A DNA stretch of 64,000 nt, taken from contig JARKIF010000007.1 of the NCBI GenBank assembly GCA_029378245.1, positions 1,674,001 to 1,738,000 on the forward strand, read 5' to 3'. A program made the position numbers and the translations under genes. The notes under the pieces were generated by a model. The model saw only the letters and a list, made by a program, of their open reading frames with translations, made no database searches and was not told where the DNA came from. The stretch is from Roridomyces roridus. Taxonomy: Eukaryota > Basidiomycota > Agaricomycetes > Agaricales > Mycenaceae. This document shows positions 13,994 to 25,974 of this stretch, one piece after another (the first letter of the stretch is position 1; every line of letters starts with the position of its first letter).

Positions 13994-16900
13994 GATAGAA
14001 AAGAATTATGCAGAGAGAAAACAAAGAGACAAGAGAGAGAGGGAGAGGAAAATCTAAGACGGTGGGGTCCGGTAACTGCTGTTATATGGATCTTCCCCGA
14101 GCAATCATCCCGTAAACCTCGTTTAGACCAGGCGTTGCCCCGGGGATAGCTTTTCGCCTGCAGTTTCAGCCATAGCAGCGGAATAAGACCAGAAATTGTT
14201 GGTTCCTTTGTGCTATTCACTTTGCAAGTGGAGAGTCATGATTGTCGTTAAGAAACGTGCTCAATGTTGCTTGCATTCGTCGCACTACACTGATCGTTGT
14301 TGTGTCTCCTTGATCCATATCTTAGCAATGGCGCCGGCGCCCTCTCACCATTGGTCCAATGGCAGCCAATCCCGAACGGAGGCTTTTTTTGCCACAGAGC
14401 GGATTTCTACTCGAGATGCTTGCTCGCCGCTCCGCCAGTCTCCGTCATCGAACTTGGTCCCACCGTGTGCCCCCGAAAATCGAACGGCCTGTTTTCTCTC
14501 CGCAAGACCAATATCCTTTCTAGTCGCCGCGGCTTAGATTGGCGTCGATGGTCTAGGCTTGAGCCCATTTTCAGAGACAATGCCCGGATGGTAGGGCACT
14601 ACGGCCGCTGGGAGAGCTATCTTTGCCTATTCCTCGGTTTCCAGTACGAACGGAATGGCCTGCATTCCGTAGGGGCAGACAGAGATTTTACAGTGGGCCC
14701 ACGCAGCGTAAGACGATCTTTTTTCTTTTCGGACAGTGATCTGTCAAAACAAGCGTCTCGTTCTCCTTGGAACAACGACCCCGCAAAAGCGGGGTCGGTC
14801 TGTGGGGGCTTGCACTCGGTATTTCTGGAATATCCCGACCCACAGTTGACAAAATTGCAGGTCCACCAGCATCTCCGTACTCGCCTCGCCTCACAGTCCA
14901 GTCTTTTTTGCATATATTCTGAGCATTGATCGGAGTTTCATCCAGCCTTTCAACCCACTGTCCGTTCAAACGGCCGCTGCGTCCGCACACCGATATTTTT
15001 GTGTTGAATCCTCGGACTCGGGCGGTATTGACAATCCATTGGCCCTAAACCATGTGAGTAGGCAACCTGTCCCGATTTTTAACTCATCCGCCTTGTTCTG
15101 CCTAAAGATTGGCGGCTCGCAACGTTTCCTCAATGCTACTTCGTGTGGTAGTCAAACAGAAGCGAACGAAGCACTGGCAAACTCCGGTTCATCATCTCAA
15201 ATTTGGACTGCACCATGATTTCCGAGACTCTTCGTAGATTCCGTGAAATTCCGGTTCATATGACGGACCACAGCGGCCGACATCGGACCAGTGGGTTCTC
15301 TTCAAGCAGCCAGAAGCCTCTGGACGCGCTCTCGCCCTTGAATCAAAGAAATCTCTGCGTGAGACTCCGCTGGTATTCTGTTCTTCCGTACGCTCCGAAT
15401 GTCCGAATGTGTTACCTACAACTCATGTCCCGTTTCTTGCGCAGGTATCACAGCGGACGTCGGTATACCCTTCAGGTTGGCGCTGTCTCTCTCGTCGGAC
15501 TTGACCAGCTCGACCGCTGAATTCATTCCACCATCTTCAAGTGCGGTGATATCCGAATTCCCCATCTTCCATGTTACGCCACAACTCACAATCTCAGATA
15601 AGATTTTCTCGGCTGTGGCTGAACAGAGGTTCGCGGTAGAGGATGGTGGATGTTCTGATTTGATCACTCGCTGCCCAGTTTGGTTTCTTCCTTCTCTCGC
15701 ACTCCGCACTTCTAATCGTCCCTCTCTCTCAGGTCATCGACTGTCTGTCCGTCTGTCCATCTATGTATAGGAGGAACCCTCGGCAGCTGGCCCGGTGCCG
15801 GTGGGACCTGGACGGCTTGGGAATGGAGAAATACTATGTCGAGTTGAGTAATAGGCTCTGGTGAGGCGAGGCTGTTTGACCTTGACGAGCGGTGCGAGTC
15901 ATCCATCTCGTCAGCCCCCAGATTCACAACTTTGGTCAATGTACCTGATGTACCTGGGCAGGGCTCCAGGCGAACGGAAACGGAACGGAATATTCCGACG
16001 GCGACTTGGAAGGAAGAAAGGAAGTTGGTGCGGGTAGGTATGCATATCCGCACACTGAACAAAGTTCCAACAGATTTTACTGAGCCAATTCCGCGGGAAA
16101 TCCGCCAATACGCGCCGTGTGGGTAGTGAGCCGCCACAGAAAGCGAAGGTATGTAAAAATGCTCATGTCCGTGTCGCGCGCAGTCGTGAGCTGAGAGAAT
16201 TCCGCGGCAATGCGGCGTGAATAGAGGTCATTGGTCGGTCCGCTGGGAGTCCGTGTAACGGCGAGGAAGCTGCTATACGTACGTCCCGCCCTCCCGCGTT
16301 CATGTCCGTATTCATGATTCAGCCACTGTACACCGGAGGCTGGATACCGGGTCCAGCGGCGAAAATCATCTTACAGCGTAATTCCAACAATGTACTACTT
16401 GCTTACTGTCATTTGTTCAGGGCATTTCATTCCGGGATTTGAGGCAGGCAGGCTCCGATCGTGTGCAGTAATGGCAAGAGAAAAACGTATACTTGCTTGC
16501 CGTATTTTTACCTCAACCAGATTTGTAAAACGACGCCCTTCAGGGTTGTTGGCATCTGGGACCTCCGGCAACTGGGCCGGTTCCACGCAGCGGGAGAACC
16601 AACGCCGTGATGGTGTGCTTGAACTGGGCAATTACCAACTGAGTCGATCGTCGTTCCTGGCTCGCCTGTGGCGGATATCGATGTCGAGGGATAGGATCTG
16701 CCGCCGCCACCTCGACGGACTACGGGGACTTTAAACTAGCCTGAGCTCGCCGGCGATTCAGAATTGAACCCGCTTCGCTCGCAGAAGTAGGGGAGTGAAT
16801 TCCGCGGGCATGATTCGTACGAGTGGTGTAATATATTTGTCGTTGCATCGAGGGTCAGATCGTGATTCGTGAGGAGCAAGTGCGAGCATTTGAGTTGGGT

Positions 16901-18335
16901 TCATTTCCGCATTTTCTCGATTCGAGTCAAGTTATAGGCAGGTTCACCGTCCTTACCTCCGACAGATTCATAATCTCCGAAATGGGTGTAGATATCTGAC
17001 TTGTCTGACTTGTGCCAGTCTTCTTTTTATTGGGATCGGCGTCGAGGCACAGGCAAGCATCTGCGATTGTCTCTAGACGGAGATGTTACTGGCTGCGTCT
17101 CGCCTTGGGTTACCCTGAGTGGGTCGGTAGATAAAGAATACGGACCGGACTTTCAAAGCAGCGAGTCGGACGACAACTTGGTAGGCGGCCGAGAAGTAAC
17201 CCTTGATTTTACCTAGTCCACAACTCTGGGAGCACCTGAACGTCACCTGTGGGTGATACCCGACGCGTGCGCCTCGGAAGCGCTGAGTCTCATCTCAGAT
17301 TCCCTTTCTTCGCGGTAGAATGGGAGCTCCTCTGTTCGTATTCCCACAAGAAAGTTTGCAAAGTCGGTTTATTCTTATTCGTGAGGATGCACCCTCGGGA
17401 GATTGTCCCGGTCTGGCAATTCTCCTGTTCAAGTAGGTGTGTGTCGTCTCCCGCGCAGATCCTTCCCGTGCCTGGACAGGGCGAACACATCGTGCCGCGG
17501 CGCACGGCGTCAGATGACGGCGACCTCATCATCGAATTGCTGAGTGAATTCTGCGGGAAGAATATTGTTCCACGCGGCGGGATTTACATATACCGTACGA
17601 GGCGGAGGCGGGTTGCATATAGGCAATGCACTACAGCTCAAGAAGAACCCCATTACGCCCGCTACCGCGTTCAACGTTCATGTCCGCCCCTATTGTTCCG
17701 GACCGGGGGCCGCTGATCGTTTAATTGGAAATTGATGGGCTTACCGGGCCGGGATGATTTCGGCCATATCGGGAAATTGCACCGAGGATTGGCGTTTCGT
17801 TTCATTGGGAATGGTTTTGGGCAGTTCCGAGTGACAAAAGACACGGTTCTTCGGCGGAGGCGAGGCCATGCTCCGGCGCCAAACAAAAACCGCCCAAGGA
17901 ATCGAAGATCTGCCATGCCGGCCGGAAGCACTCGCTCCAAGCGGCGGGGGAAGAAGTGAAGTAACGCAGAGTATTACTTATCGTCAGACGCGGCAGTCTG
18001 GACTTGTTCGGGCACGGACAGCGGACACGCACGGACCTACACGAGATGCAAGATGAATCGATGATAACAGAGGGACACATGTAAGGAAAGATTCCCAAAG
18101 AAGAGAGAGGTTCGCGGCAAGCTGCACGCGAGAAAGTAACAGGCTCCGCGCGGACGGTGGCCAGATGTCTTCGTGCGGATACTCGCAGGGCCAGAAATCA
18201 TTTTTTAATTCGGGTTTCGGGCCGATTGATTTCTGGATTTCTGGTGGATGAGGATGCCGTACTCCTCGGATGTCCGGACCGTGTCGATCTCGCTCCATAA
18301 ATGAACACGAGATGCGATAATCCTCTCCACCCAAA
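13994..18335. other. Gene-poor 4.3-kb stretch
   Basis: No open frame here shows a recognisable family, conserved motif or convincing exon chain. The first 60 bases upstream of the malic enzyme are purine-rich (runs of GAGA), likely promoter or 5' UTR. Degenerate repeats sharing AATTC(C/T)GCGG occur near 16,088, 16,197, 16,798 and 17,547, which suggests old diverged duplications or relic repeats. Confidence 0.5.
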
Positions 18336-19645
18336 ATGTCCCCCGTTGCGCTCCCCACCCAGCCCGCCGCTGTCCTCTACGGTCCGAAAGACCTTCGCCA
18401 TGAGACCCGCACCCTCTGGGCACCGCAACAGGGCCAAGCGCAAGTCGCCGTCCTCGCCACTGGGCTCTGTGGTAGTGACCGTAGGTCTACCATATCTTCT
18501 CTCTTCTCCCGCTCACTCTCGTTTTGGCCAGTCCACTACTATCTCCACGGTCGAAACGGCGACTTTGCGCTCCAAGCACCCCTCGTTCTCGGCCACGAAG
18601 CAGCGGGGGTCGTAACCGCCGTGGGACCCGGCGTAAGGAACCTCGCTGTCGGCCAACGCGTGGCTATCGAGGCTGGCGTCATGTGCAACGAGTGCGACTA
18701 CTGCAACGCAGGCCGCTACAACCTCTGCAAGGAGATGCGTTTCTGCAGTAGCGCCAAAACCTTCCCCCATCTCGACGGCACCCTCCAGACGTACATGAAC
18801 CACCCCGTCCACGTTTTACATCCGTCAGTCTCTTTCCTTCGTCCTCTATCCTCTCCGTCGCTCATGTGTTTGCAGTCTACCCGAGAACGTCACCTTCGAG
18901 CAGGCCGCCCTCGCTGAGCCCCTATCCGTGCTATTACACGCTGCTCGCCGCGCCTCGATCTCAAAAGGCCAAACAGCCCTCGTACTCGGCGTCGGCGCGA
19001 TTGGCCTCCTCGCCTGCTCCGTCGCGAAATCCATGGGTGCATCCCGCGTCGTCGCCATCGACATCAACCAAGCGCGACTCGACTTTGCTCGCACCGCAGG
19101 CTTCGCGGAGAGCACGTTTTGTTTACCCCCTGGCGGCCCCGCAGATAAAGGGAGAACGAGTGAGGAACAGTTGAGACGAGCCAAGGAGAATGCGCTCGCT
19201 GCCCTTGAAAAGTTTGACGAGCCAGACGGGTTCGACGTCGTCTTTGAGTGCACTGGCGCTGAGCCCTGTATACAGATGTCCATACACGTGCGTCCGCCTT
19301 GGCTCCCCTCTTATTAAACTCATCCGCTCATTATCCTTATTACAGGCCGCAGCGACCGGCGGTAAGGTCATGCTCATCGGCATGGGCGCACGTAACGTGT
19401 TACTACCGCTCTCCAACGCCGCGACACGCGAAGTGGACGTCCTCGGCTCCTTCCGTTATGCGAACACATACCCAGCAGCCCTCTCTCTCCTGTCTTCTGG
19501 CGCGCTCGAGAACGTGGACGCTCTCGTCACGCATCGCTATAAATTGAGCCAGGCGGATAAGGCGTTTGAACTCTTGGCGAGGGGACGCGACTCGGAAGGA
19601 AGGATGGTGCTCAAGGTCGTTATTGAACCTGATCACGCGCCCTGA
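18336..19645 (+). CDS. Zinc-dependent medium-chain polyol dehydrogenase (sorbitol/xylitol/L-arabinitol type)
   Basis: Cytosolic NAD-dependent oxidation of a sugar alcohol to a ketose is the likely role. ATG at 18336; TGA at 19643-19645. Catalytic zinc ligands are the Cys of GLCGSD and the His/Glu of LVLGHEAAG. The structural zinc lobe CNECDYCNAGRYNLC carries all four Cys. The Rossmann motif VLGVGAIGLL is followed by an acidic residue (VVAIDIN) that favours NAD over NADP. The C-terminal part (GKVMLIGMGA...DVLGSFRYANTYPAALSLLSSG) is typical of polyol dehydrogenases. Three introns are seen (about 18,480-18,530, 18,823-18,877 and 19,289-19,345). The substrate (sorbitol, xylitol or arabinitol) cannot be fixed by motif reading. 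No pathway partner is adjacent. Confidence 0.9.
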
Positions 19646-22600
19646 GGACGTTATTTGTTATCTTCTTCTCGGTTTCCCCTTAGAAGTATACCCCAAATCC
19701 CCTCTCCACATGGCAGTCATTAGACTCGACGACGGACGCACAGACCATGTTCAAGTATTTTTCACGCCGCGATTTTTTACATATCTATCAAGTAGGTAGT
19801 TGTATGGGATGGGGACGACGACGCATCTGCAATGTATTTCTATTGCATTCAATTTCGATATTGAAGAGTGTTGAAGGTCAATTGTAAGAGACCGCTAATC
19901 CTACCAAATGTGGAAAAAGAAGCGAGCTGTCAGGGAGGGAAGGAAGGCAGGAAGCTGATCTGTAACTCCAGAGCGGGGGCCGATTCGCTGGGTGTGCTGG
20001 ACCAATGATACCAAGGCTATATCGCCCGAGGGTTCAAACAATTGACCGCGATGTTGTCGTTCGAGGCATGTTGAAGTAAGTTGGAAGAAAGGTTCGGTCG
20101 TTGTAGTTTGTTTATTAGGTCCCCGGATGTCTAGGCTACGTACTGCGTGCCTGAGATAAGGCAAGGGACGTCGACATAGACCAGTGTTGTTGAAGTAGAA
20201 GAACAGGGTTGAGTTTACCGGGAGGTTCAAATTCCTCCGCTGTGAACGCATGACTCCGGAGAACAAAGAAAGTTGCTCGACCACATAAGGAACGATTTGC
20301 AGTTCAACCGACGGCGCGCACAGAAGTTGCGTTCGGTTTCCTTCCCTCCTCCGTTGTTACCGCACTGTGAAAGGAAATTTTGACTGAGAAGCATGGCACC
20401 GACTGAGCGACTGTCACGACGAGACCTGACACCGTCTCACGGACTCCAAATGTCCATGGGGGGAATACGCCAATCAGCATCAAGCCTGGGTAAAGAAGTT
20501 GAATGAGGGGCTTGGATCCGGCCTGAACAGGTACTTGCCTGTTAACCGACATTGAGTGGTAGCTATCGTTCTTCTCGTTTCGCGTGCGCGCATCAAAGGT
20601 ATTTAAACCGAGGTGATCATGATGATATCGCCTAGATGAGATAGATCTGAGGTCGAGAAGTTGTTGCTTTGATGTTATGTTGAGTGGACCCTTGCGGACC
20701 CTTGCTTTCGGCCGATGGAACGCCTGGCAGAAGGTATGTATGAACTGCTGGCAATTAAGTACACCCGAGCCCTGCCCTGCATCGGTCCGCCGACCGAATG
20801 TGCGAGGTACAAGTGAATGGGAGCGTTTCGCTTCGAACACGGCAGGTCCCGGGACATGACGGCATTGGAAAAGAGGAAAAGAGGAAATCGTGGGATGAGA
20901 AATTGGACAGGCGTTGACGACGCAACTTCAAGGTGGAATACAAAGTCACGAGTTCGATTGTGGCCGTTTCCGCACAGTCAGGGGACAAGTTGTGGTTCGG
21001 CGGCTATTTGTGCTCCACGGCATGACATTTACGCACGGTCGGCACTGGCCGTCCCATAGTAAGAGCCAAGGGTTTGAATTCGGGTGACGCGTGCCGGCAT
21101 GGTTTCGCTGCGAAAGTTCAAGAAAATGTCAACGAGAAGAAGCATCATTCAGTCGGTCGGTGCACGTTGCCGCCCATCCAGCCACCAGAAAGCCTAGACT
21201 CGAGTGTGAATGTCACCCACCTTTCAGGAACTTTCCTCGATTCAGGCAAAAATAAGAAATAGAGTGGATGACCCGCGAAGCGCGCTGACGATTCGGATAT
21301 GCCGTTTTGCGTATCCTTCGAGAAGGGTAGGCGGCGGGAATGTACGGGTGTCAATTCGTCTGTATTCGCGTGCAGCAGAAGTTGCGCGAGTTTGAGACGT
21401 TTTCCGTTGGGTAGCACCAAGATTACGATCACTATTAGTATGCATAGACTTACGCAAGGCCGAGGTCTTGTATGAGGACTCTGAGCGGGGACGGATACTA
21501 GATGCTCACGGATGGAAGAACAGAAGGTGTGTGTGAAACCAGGGGCGAGAGCGGCTCCTCGGCTCCCCGACCCCGCCGTGGCATGAGACAAGTTGGACCT
21601 CCCGCGCAAAAACAGGATCAAGTCAGGTGTAAGAGATTCTGCGGGACGCTCTTTCCTTCTGCAATTGCTTTAAATTTAAAGCCCTGCCTCAGGTTGCCGG
21701 CTGACGTCGGCTGCCTGCAGCAGCCCTGAACGACAGACATAGGGTGCTTGGGGTGCAAATGAACCTAAATGAACTTGAAAGATTCAAATCAGCCGTGGGA
21801 AACAGGGGCGGGATATCTAATCATCGGACGTCTTCACGTCGATGATAAGCAGCCAAATGAGCCACCTGTTCCTTTTGCTTCGATGTCGCAAGATCTGTCG
21901 TGGGCGGCGATCACTGAGATGGGTGTGAGATGAGAGCCGCAACGGGCGAGGAGGGCACGCCTGGTGACACAGTGTACGTCAATGACCAAGTTAAACATAA
22001 CTTTCGGGACCTCCCGGGACGACTCCACGAAACAGACACGAGAGCCAGCGAAAGCGGAACTCTGCGGGCCGATATTTGCATCCCGGAAGAAACAACCTCC
22101 GAAGAAGGCGAAAGTCGGGTCCCGAATTGCATGCATCCAAGATTGACTCGGAACTTGGACAATGAGCTCATTGGAAGATTGAGAACAAGAATACTTAGAG
22201 TTTTCAACCACTCCTTGCATGTGAGAGATCGCCGCTGGTCAGTCCAATAGTTGATAGACCCAGCAGGCTGGATAAGCAAATTCTCGGGCGTCAGCATCCC
22301 ATGACTTCCATGATTTATAGAGCGAACAGGTTTGAATGGTTCAAATTTTGCGCCCAATGACGCAACATGCAAATTTTGGCACGTCCCGGAAAGCTGGTAG
22401 CATGTTAACACTTGGCAGGCGAGCAAATTTGGGAAGTCGACATGACCAGCGGGATCCCGACACGGACGACCTACTAGTTTCCGAAAACAACTTGAAGTTC
22501 GTCAGGAAATTAGAAGGCCGCCTGCTCAAAATAATCAAAAGGCGTCCCAGGAAGGTCACGTACGCCGGTGCACTTGACCTGAAGCTCCGTCGATCCTGCT

Positions 22601-23175
22601 CGTTCAGGACTAGTCCAGGTGGTGTAGATTCGCCGACTCGGACACGCGGGGATCAAGAGAACCGTTCGAATGCAAGGAGCAAAGACAGAGTACCCGCTAG
22701 CCCCGACTCGTTGGAGCAATTGGACGGCAGGCAGGCATCGCACATGGTTGTTGAATCGGCTCCACGGGTCAACGATTCAAGGCCCTCGATACTCGGCCCA
22801 ACAGCCACGGGAAAAGAAGACGGGTTCTATGGAATTCAAATAATATGGAGTGGTAATCGGGCGTACACGTCTCACCGGGAATGATGACCTATTAACCCCG
22901 TTTGTGGGCAGATTCGGGGGAGGAATGGAGTCCAGCGGAACCGAGTATGCAGCCTGGATACATCTCCGAGTGCCCCGGAGTCCCGGACGAGGACCAAACT
23001 AGCACTCCGTTCTGTTAGCAATCTGGTATGTAGAGCACCGACTGAAACCATTCAGATTTCCGCCGCTGCTCTTGTGGTAACCGCTAGAATCCAAGGGGCA
23101 GCGCAAGAAAGTGAGACGATGAGACGAAACAAAATGAAAACACGTGACACGGTGTCTTTTGACTCGTACCAAAAG
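19646..23175. other. Gene-poor 3.5-kb stretch
   Basis: No frame on either strand gives a recognisable domain, transposase or exon chain. The last 100 or so bases before 23,176 are probably the promoter and 5' UTR of the dihydrouridine synthase gene. Confidence 0.5.
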
Positions 23176-24443
23176 ATGTCCAACGGTCCTGTGACGCTCA
23201 ATCTATCCCGAATCGCTGCTCCCATGGTCAACCAATCCGATCTACCCTTCCGAACTCTTGTTCAGCGTTATGGGGCAACTCTGGCTTACACGCAGATGCT
23301 CAAACCCGAAAACCTTTTGAACGACCAGGATTATCTCGAATTCCATCTGCGCGACCTCACCATGAAGCCTTCTTCCCCCGAAAAGCCCGTGGTGGTTCAA
23401 TTATGTGGGAATGATCCTGAAACTATCGTACAAGCGGGAAGGAAACTGCAGAACTTTTGCGACGGGATTGGTATGTGTGGCTCTCAAAAATCTCAATCTC
23501 GATGGTACAGGGCTGACAAGTCCAAGACTTGAATCTCGGATGCCCACAGCAAGTGGCTCTCGATGGACACTTTGGAGCCTATCTTCTGGGACAGAAAGAT
23601 TGGCCGATAGTGGAAGAGATTGGTACATTTTCTTTTGCTTGACACTTTCATTTCATTGATTCCGACTAGTGTCTGCAATGTCCAATTCTTTCACCGTCCC
23701 TGCTGCGGCCAAGCTCCGGATCTGTCAGGCAGCGCCAAAGACGCTCGATCTTGCCCAACGGCTCGAAGCATGCGGTGCTTCGTGGCTCACTCTTCATGCA
23801 CGCACCGTCGCCCCGCGCAGGCGTAGACATGGCGCTGCCGACCTGAGCCAGGTCAAGAGACTGAAAGACAATCTCAGCCTTCCTGTCATTAGCAACGGCA
23901 ACGTCCGTGTATATGAAGATCTGGAAGTGAACCTCAAAACTACTGGCGCGGATGGTCTAATGGTAGCGGAAACCCTGCTCGGCAATCCATGGTTAGTGCA
24001 CGCGACTTGAAATAATTATGCCCTCTTTCTCAGATTCATTGTAGTCTCTTTGCGAACGAAATCCCGGATCCAGTCGACATTTCTCTAGAATATCTTGCAA
24101 TTTGCCGCGAGTTTCCTGGGACGGCAACGCTGCCAGTCATGATTGCGCATATCCGACATCTCGTGGAATTCCAATGGTAATACAATGAGTCTCTTGCGTC
24201 GGTCCGATTTTGTTTAATCAGCATTGAAGTCATCGGCGACCTTGGTATAATCGCAAATTCCGCCCAGCGTTAAGCGCGTGCAAGACGATAGACGAAATTG
24301 ATAGACTTGTTGGAGTCAAGGTCGAGAGATGGCGTGGGAGGTCGCCGAGACGAGTTGAACAAGATGGTGACGACTCTGCCTCTGGTTCCGAGGACGCTGC
24401 AGATGGGGTGGCGGACGATTTGGATTCACTATTCTTGGAATAG
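23176..24443 (+). CDS. tRNA-dihydrouridine(16/17) synthase, Dus1 type
   Basis: FMN/NADPH enzyme reducing uridine to dihydrouridine in the tRNA D-loop. The ATG at 23176 is chosen because homology begins a few codons later (RIAAPMVNQSDLPFR); an in-frame extension upstream exists but lacks family character. Motifs: FMN-barrel start AAPMV, YGATLAYTQML, VVQLCGNDPE, catalytic loop DLNLGCPQ (Cys retained, formed across an intron at about 23,471-23,526), HARTV in the phosphate/RNA-binding loop, VISNGNVRVYED and GADGLMVAE. After two further introns the C-terminus (RPALSACKTIDEIDRLVGVKV) ends in an acidic tail DSASGSEDAADGVADDLDSLFLE with stop TAG at 24441-24443. The arginine-rich APRRRRHGAAD replaces the usual lysine/glutamine loop, but the fold motifs are intact. 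Confidence 0.9.
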
Positions 24444-25084
24444 CGGCTCCGGTTTGGCTCGTACCATTGCACCAGGTAGTGCCAAAATCGATCAACGCCG
24501 TCTGAATGAAATAATTTCGTCGTCGTCGTTGAGCTCTGCATGCAACATTCATTGCCTATCTTCTGATCAAGTCGAGCTTCTAATTGCCGAAGGATACCCT
24601 CAAGTGCGCACTAATTCGGTATTGATCTTTGCATAGTTCCATTTTCTCTGACAGATGCCCAGTCGTCGACTTATCAGGAACTAATTCTTCAACGGATACA
24701 ATATGATGACCCGCGGCGGAGACACACCACCCACGGTGACTTGTCCAAGACGTTCACAACCACGGTCCAACCTCGTCGAGTGCAACATGGCGATTATTAT
24801 CCGCCTGTAGGCAACCTCACTGTTGCGAGCCGGAGACCTCTACACTAACTCGTTTCCAGCAACAGCCGGCTTCACACTGCATGCCATTTCAAGTTCATAT
24901 GAAGATTTAAATTTTGGGACCTGCGCCTGACCGAGGTTCGCAGCGCCGGGAGTCATCGTTACGCTCAATTCGGCTAGATTAGATTTCACCTTTGGCCAGC
25001 GCACCTCGTATAAATGCTCTTCGCTGTCCCTACGTTGCTCATCCCACCCAGAGTGGTCTGCGCCACCCCCCTTCACGACCAACG
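24444..25084. other. Intergenic; probable promoter of the next gene
   Basis: No gene recognised. A TATA-like TATAAAT lies about 75 bases before the ATG at 25085. Confidence 0.45.
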
Positions 25085-25582
25085 ATGTCCTCTACTTGTT
25101 CTTCGAATGGCTCTTCGCGGGCGTCCTCCCCGGTGTCGAGCAAGGGTGGCTTGTACATCCCCATTCACCGGCGCACGTCCTCTCTCTCGAGCAACTCTGA
25201 CTCGGCGTCCTCGGAACCAACGAGCTCAGGTAAGTTTAGTCTTCGGCATCGTTAGCTATCCAACTCACGGCAAACAGCGGCGACTCGGAAATTCTACACC
25301 CCCAAGGAACTGCTGCAGCTCGCGCAGTCGCCGTTGTCGAAGCAACTCGTTCAGGTTATGCAGGAACCCGTGTCTGGGCTCATAGAGCTCGCGATAAACA
25401 GACACCGGCAGCGAACGCGGCGGGGCAGGGCCAAGGCCGACGCGAATGAAACTCCAGTCCCGTTGATCAGCCCTCCGCCACCAGACCGTCGGCGTTCTGG
25501 CCGAAATTCGGGTTCGAAGAATAAAACGAAGATGGCTGATGTATCTAGTTGGCGTGCAGAGGTGCCCGTGGGCCGGGGCTAA
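25085..25582 (+). CDS. Small Ser-rich protein with an eIF4E-binding-like motif
   Basis: Two exons joined across an intron at about 25,230-25,277 encode a protein of about 150 residues. The N-terminus is almost all Ser with Gly, Asn and Arg. Directly after the intron comes RKFYTPKELLQLAQSPLSK, which contains Y-x4-L-hydrophobic (YTPKELL), the consensus used by eIF4G and 4E-BP proteins to bind the cap-binding protein eIF4E. The rest is basic and Ser/Pro-rich, ends VGRG-stop at 25580-25582, and looks disordered. Similar to the YTKEELL segment of animal 4E-T (family knowledge). A translational repressor or mRNP role is inference; no catalytic domain is present. The gene has its own TATA-like element. 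Confidence 0.7.
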
Positions 25583-25634
25583 CATCTTCGGCGGACTTGT
25601 AACAATCCTTACCAGTGTACCATTAATGACTCGT

Positions 25635-25704
25635 GGATAATGACAGCAATTAGTGAGGGAATCTCTTGGGATCCATTCGGAGCCGGTGGTCAGGCAACCG
25701 TATC
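25635..25704 (-). pseudogene. Relic of a cupin gene last exon
   Basis: Read on the minus strand this encodes RLPDHRLRMDPKRFPH-stop, nearly identical to the last exon of the cupin gene at 27,420-28,073 (RLPDKRLRMDPKRFPR-stop). The similarity extends past the stop codon into the 3' flank (GGATAATGA-AGCAATT). No upstream cupin exons are found here, so it is a truncated copy. Confidence 0.75.
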
Positions 25705-25739
25705 TCTGAGAAGGTAAGAAATTTGCTCGTCGTGCCGAG

Positions 25740-25759
25740 GAGAGAGAGAGAGAGAGAGT
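25740..25759. repeat. (GA)n microsatellite
   Basis: A short run of GA dinucleotides, without apparent function. Confidence 0.7.
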
Positions 25760-25974
25760 TGCGAGGAAAGCGAGAATCTGACAAATTACAATGAATGATC
25801 TTGAAATTTGGGATTGGGAAAGACCGGACGAGTCCGAACGACCGGCATATGTAGACAGAGACCGGCGGCATTGCGGCCAGTCAGTGATGTAATCACAAGT
25901 CTTTTGTTACCCGGCGTTACAGTCACAGTCTGAACTTGGACCAAACCGCCCCTCGCTGCTTGCACTGAACCATC

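Noticed and set aside
14297..14929. 210-codon open frame in the 14-18 kb gap
   Set aside because: Composition is unlike a folded protein, there is no motif or exon chain, and overlapping frames on the other strand are equally long.
20304..20840. 178-codon minus-strand open frame
   Set aside because: No recognisable domain, no splice partners and no plausible start context; judged to be chance.
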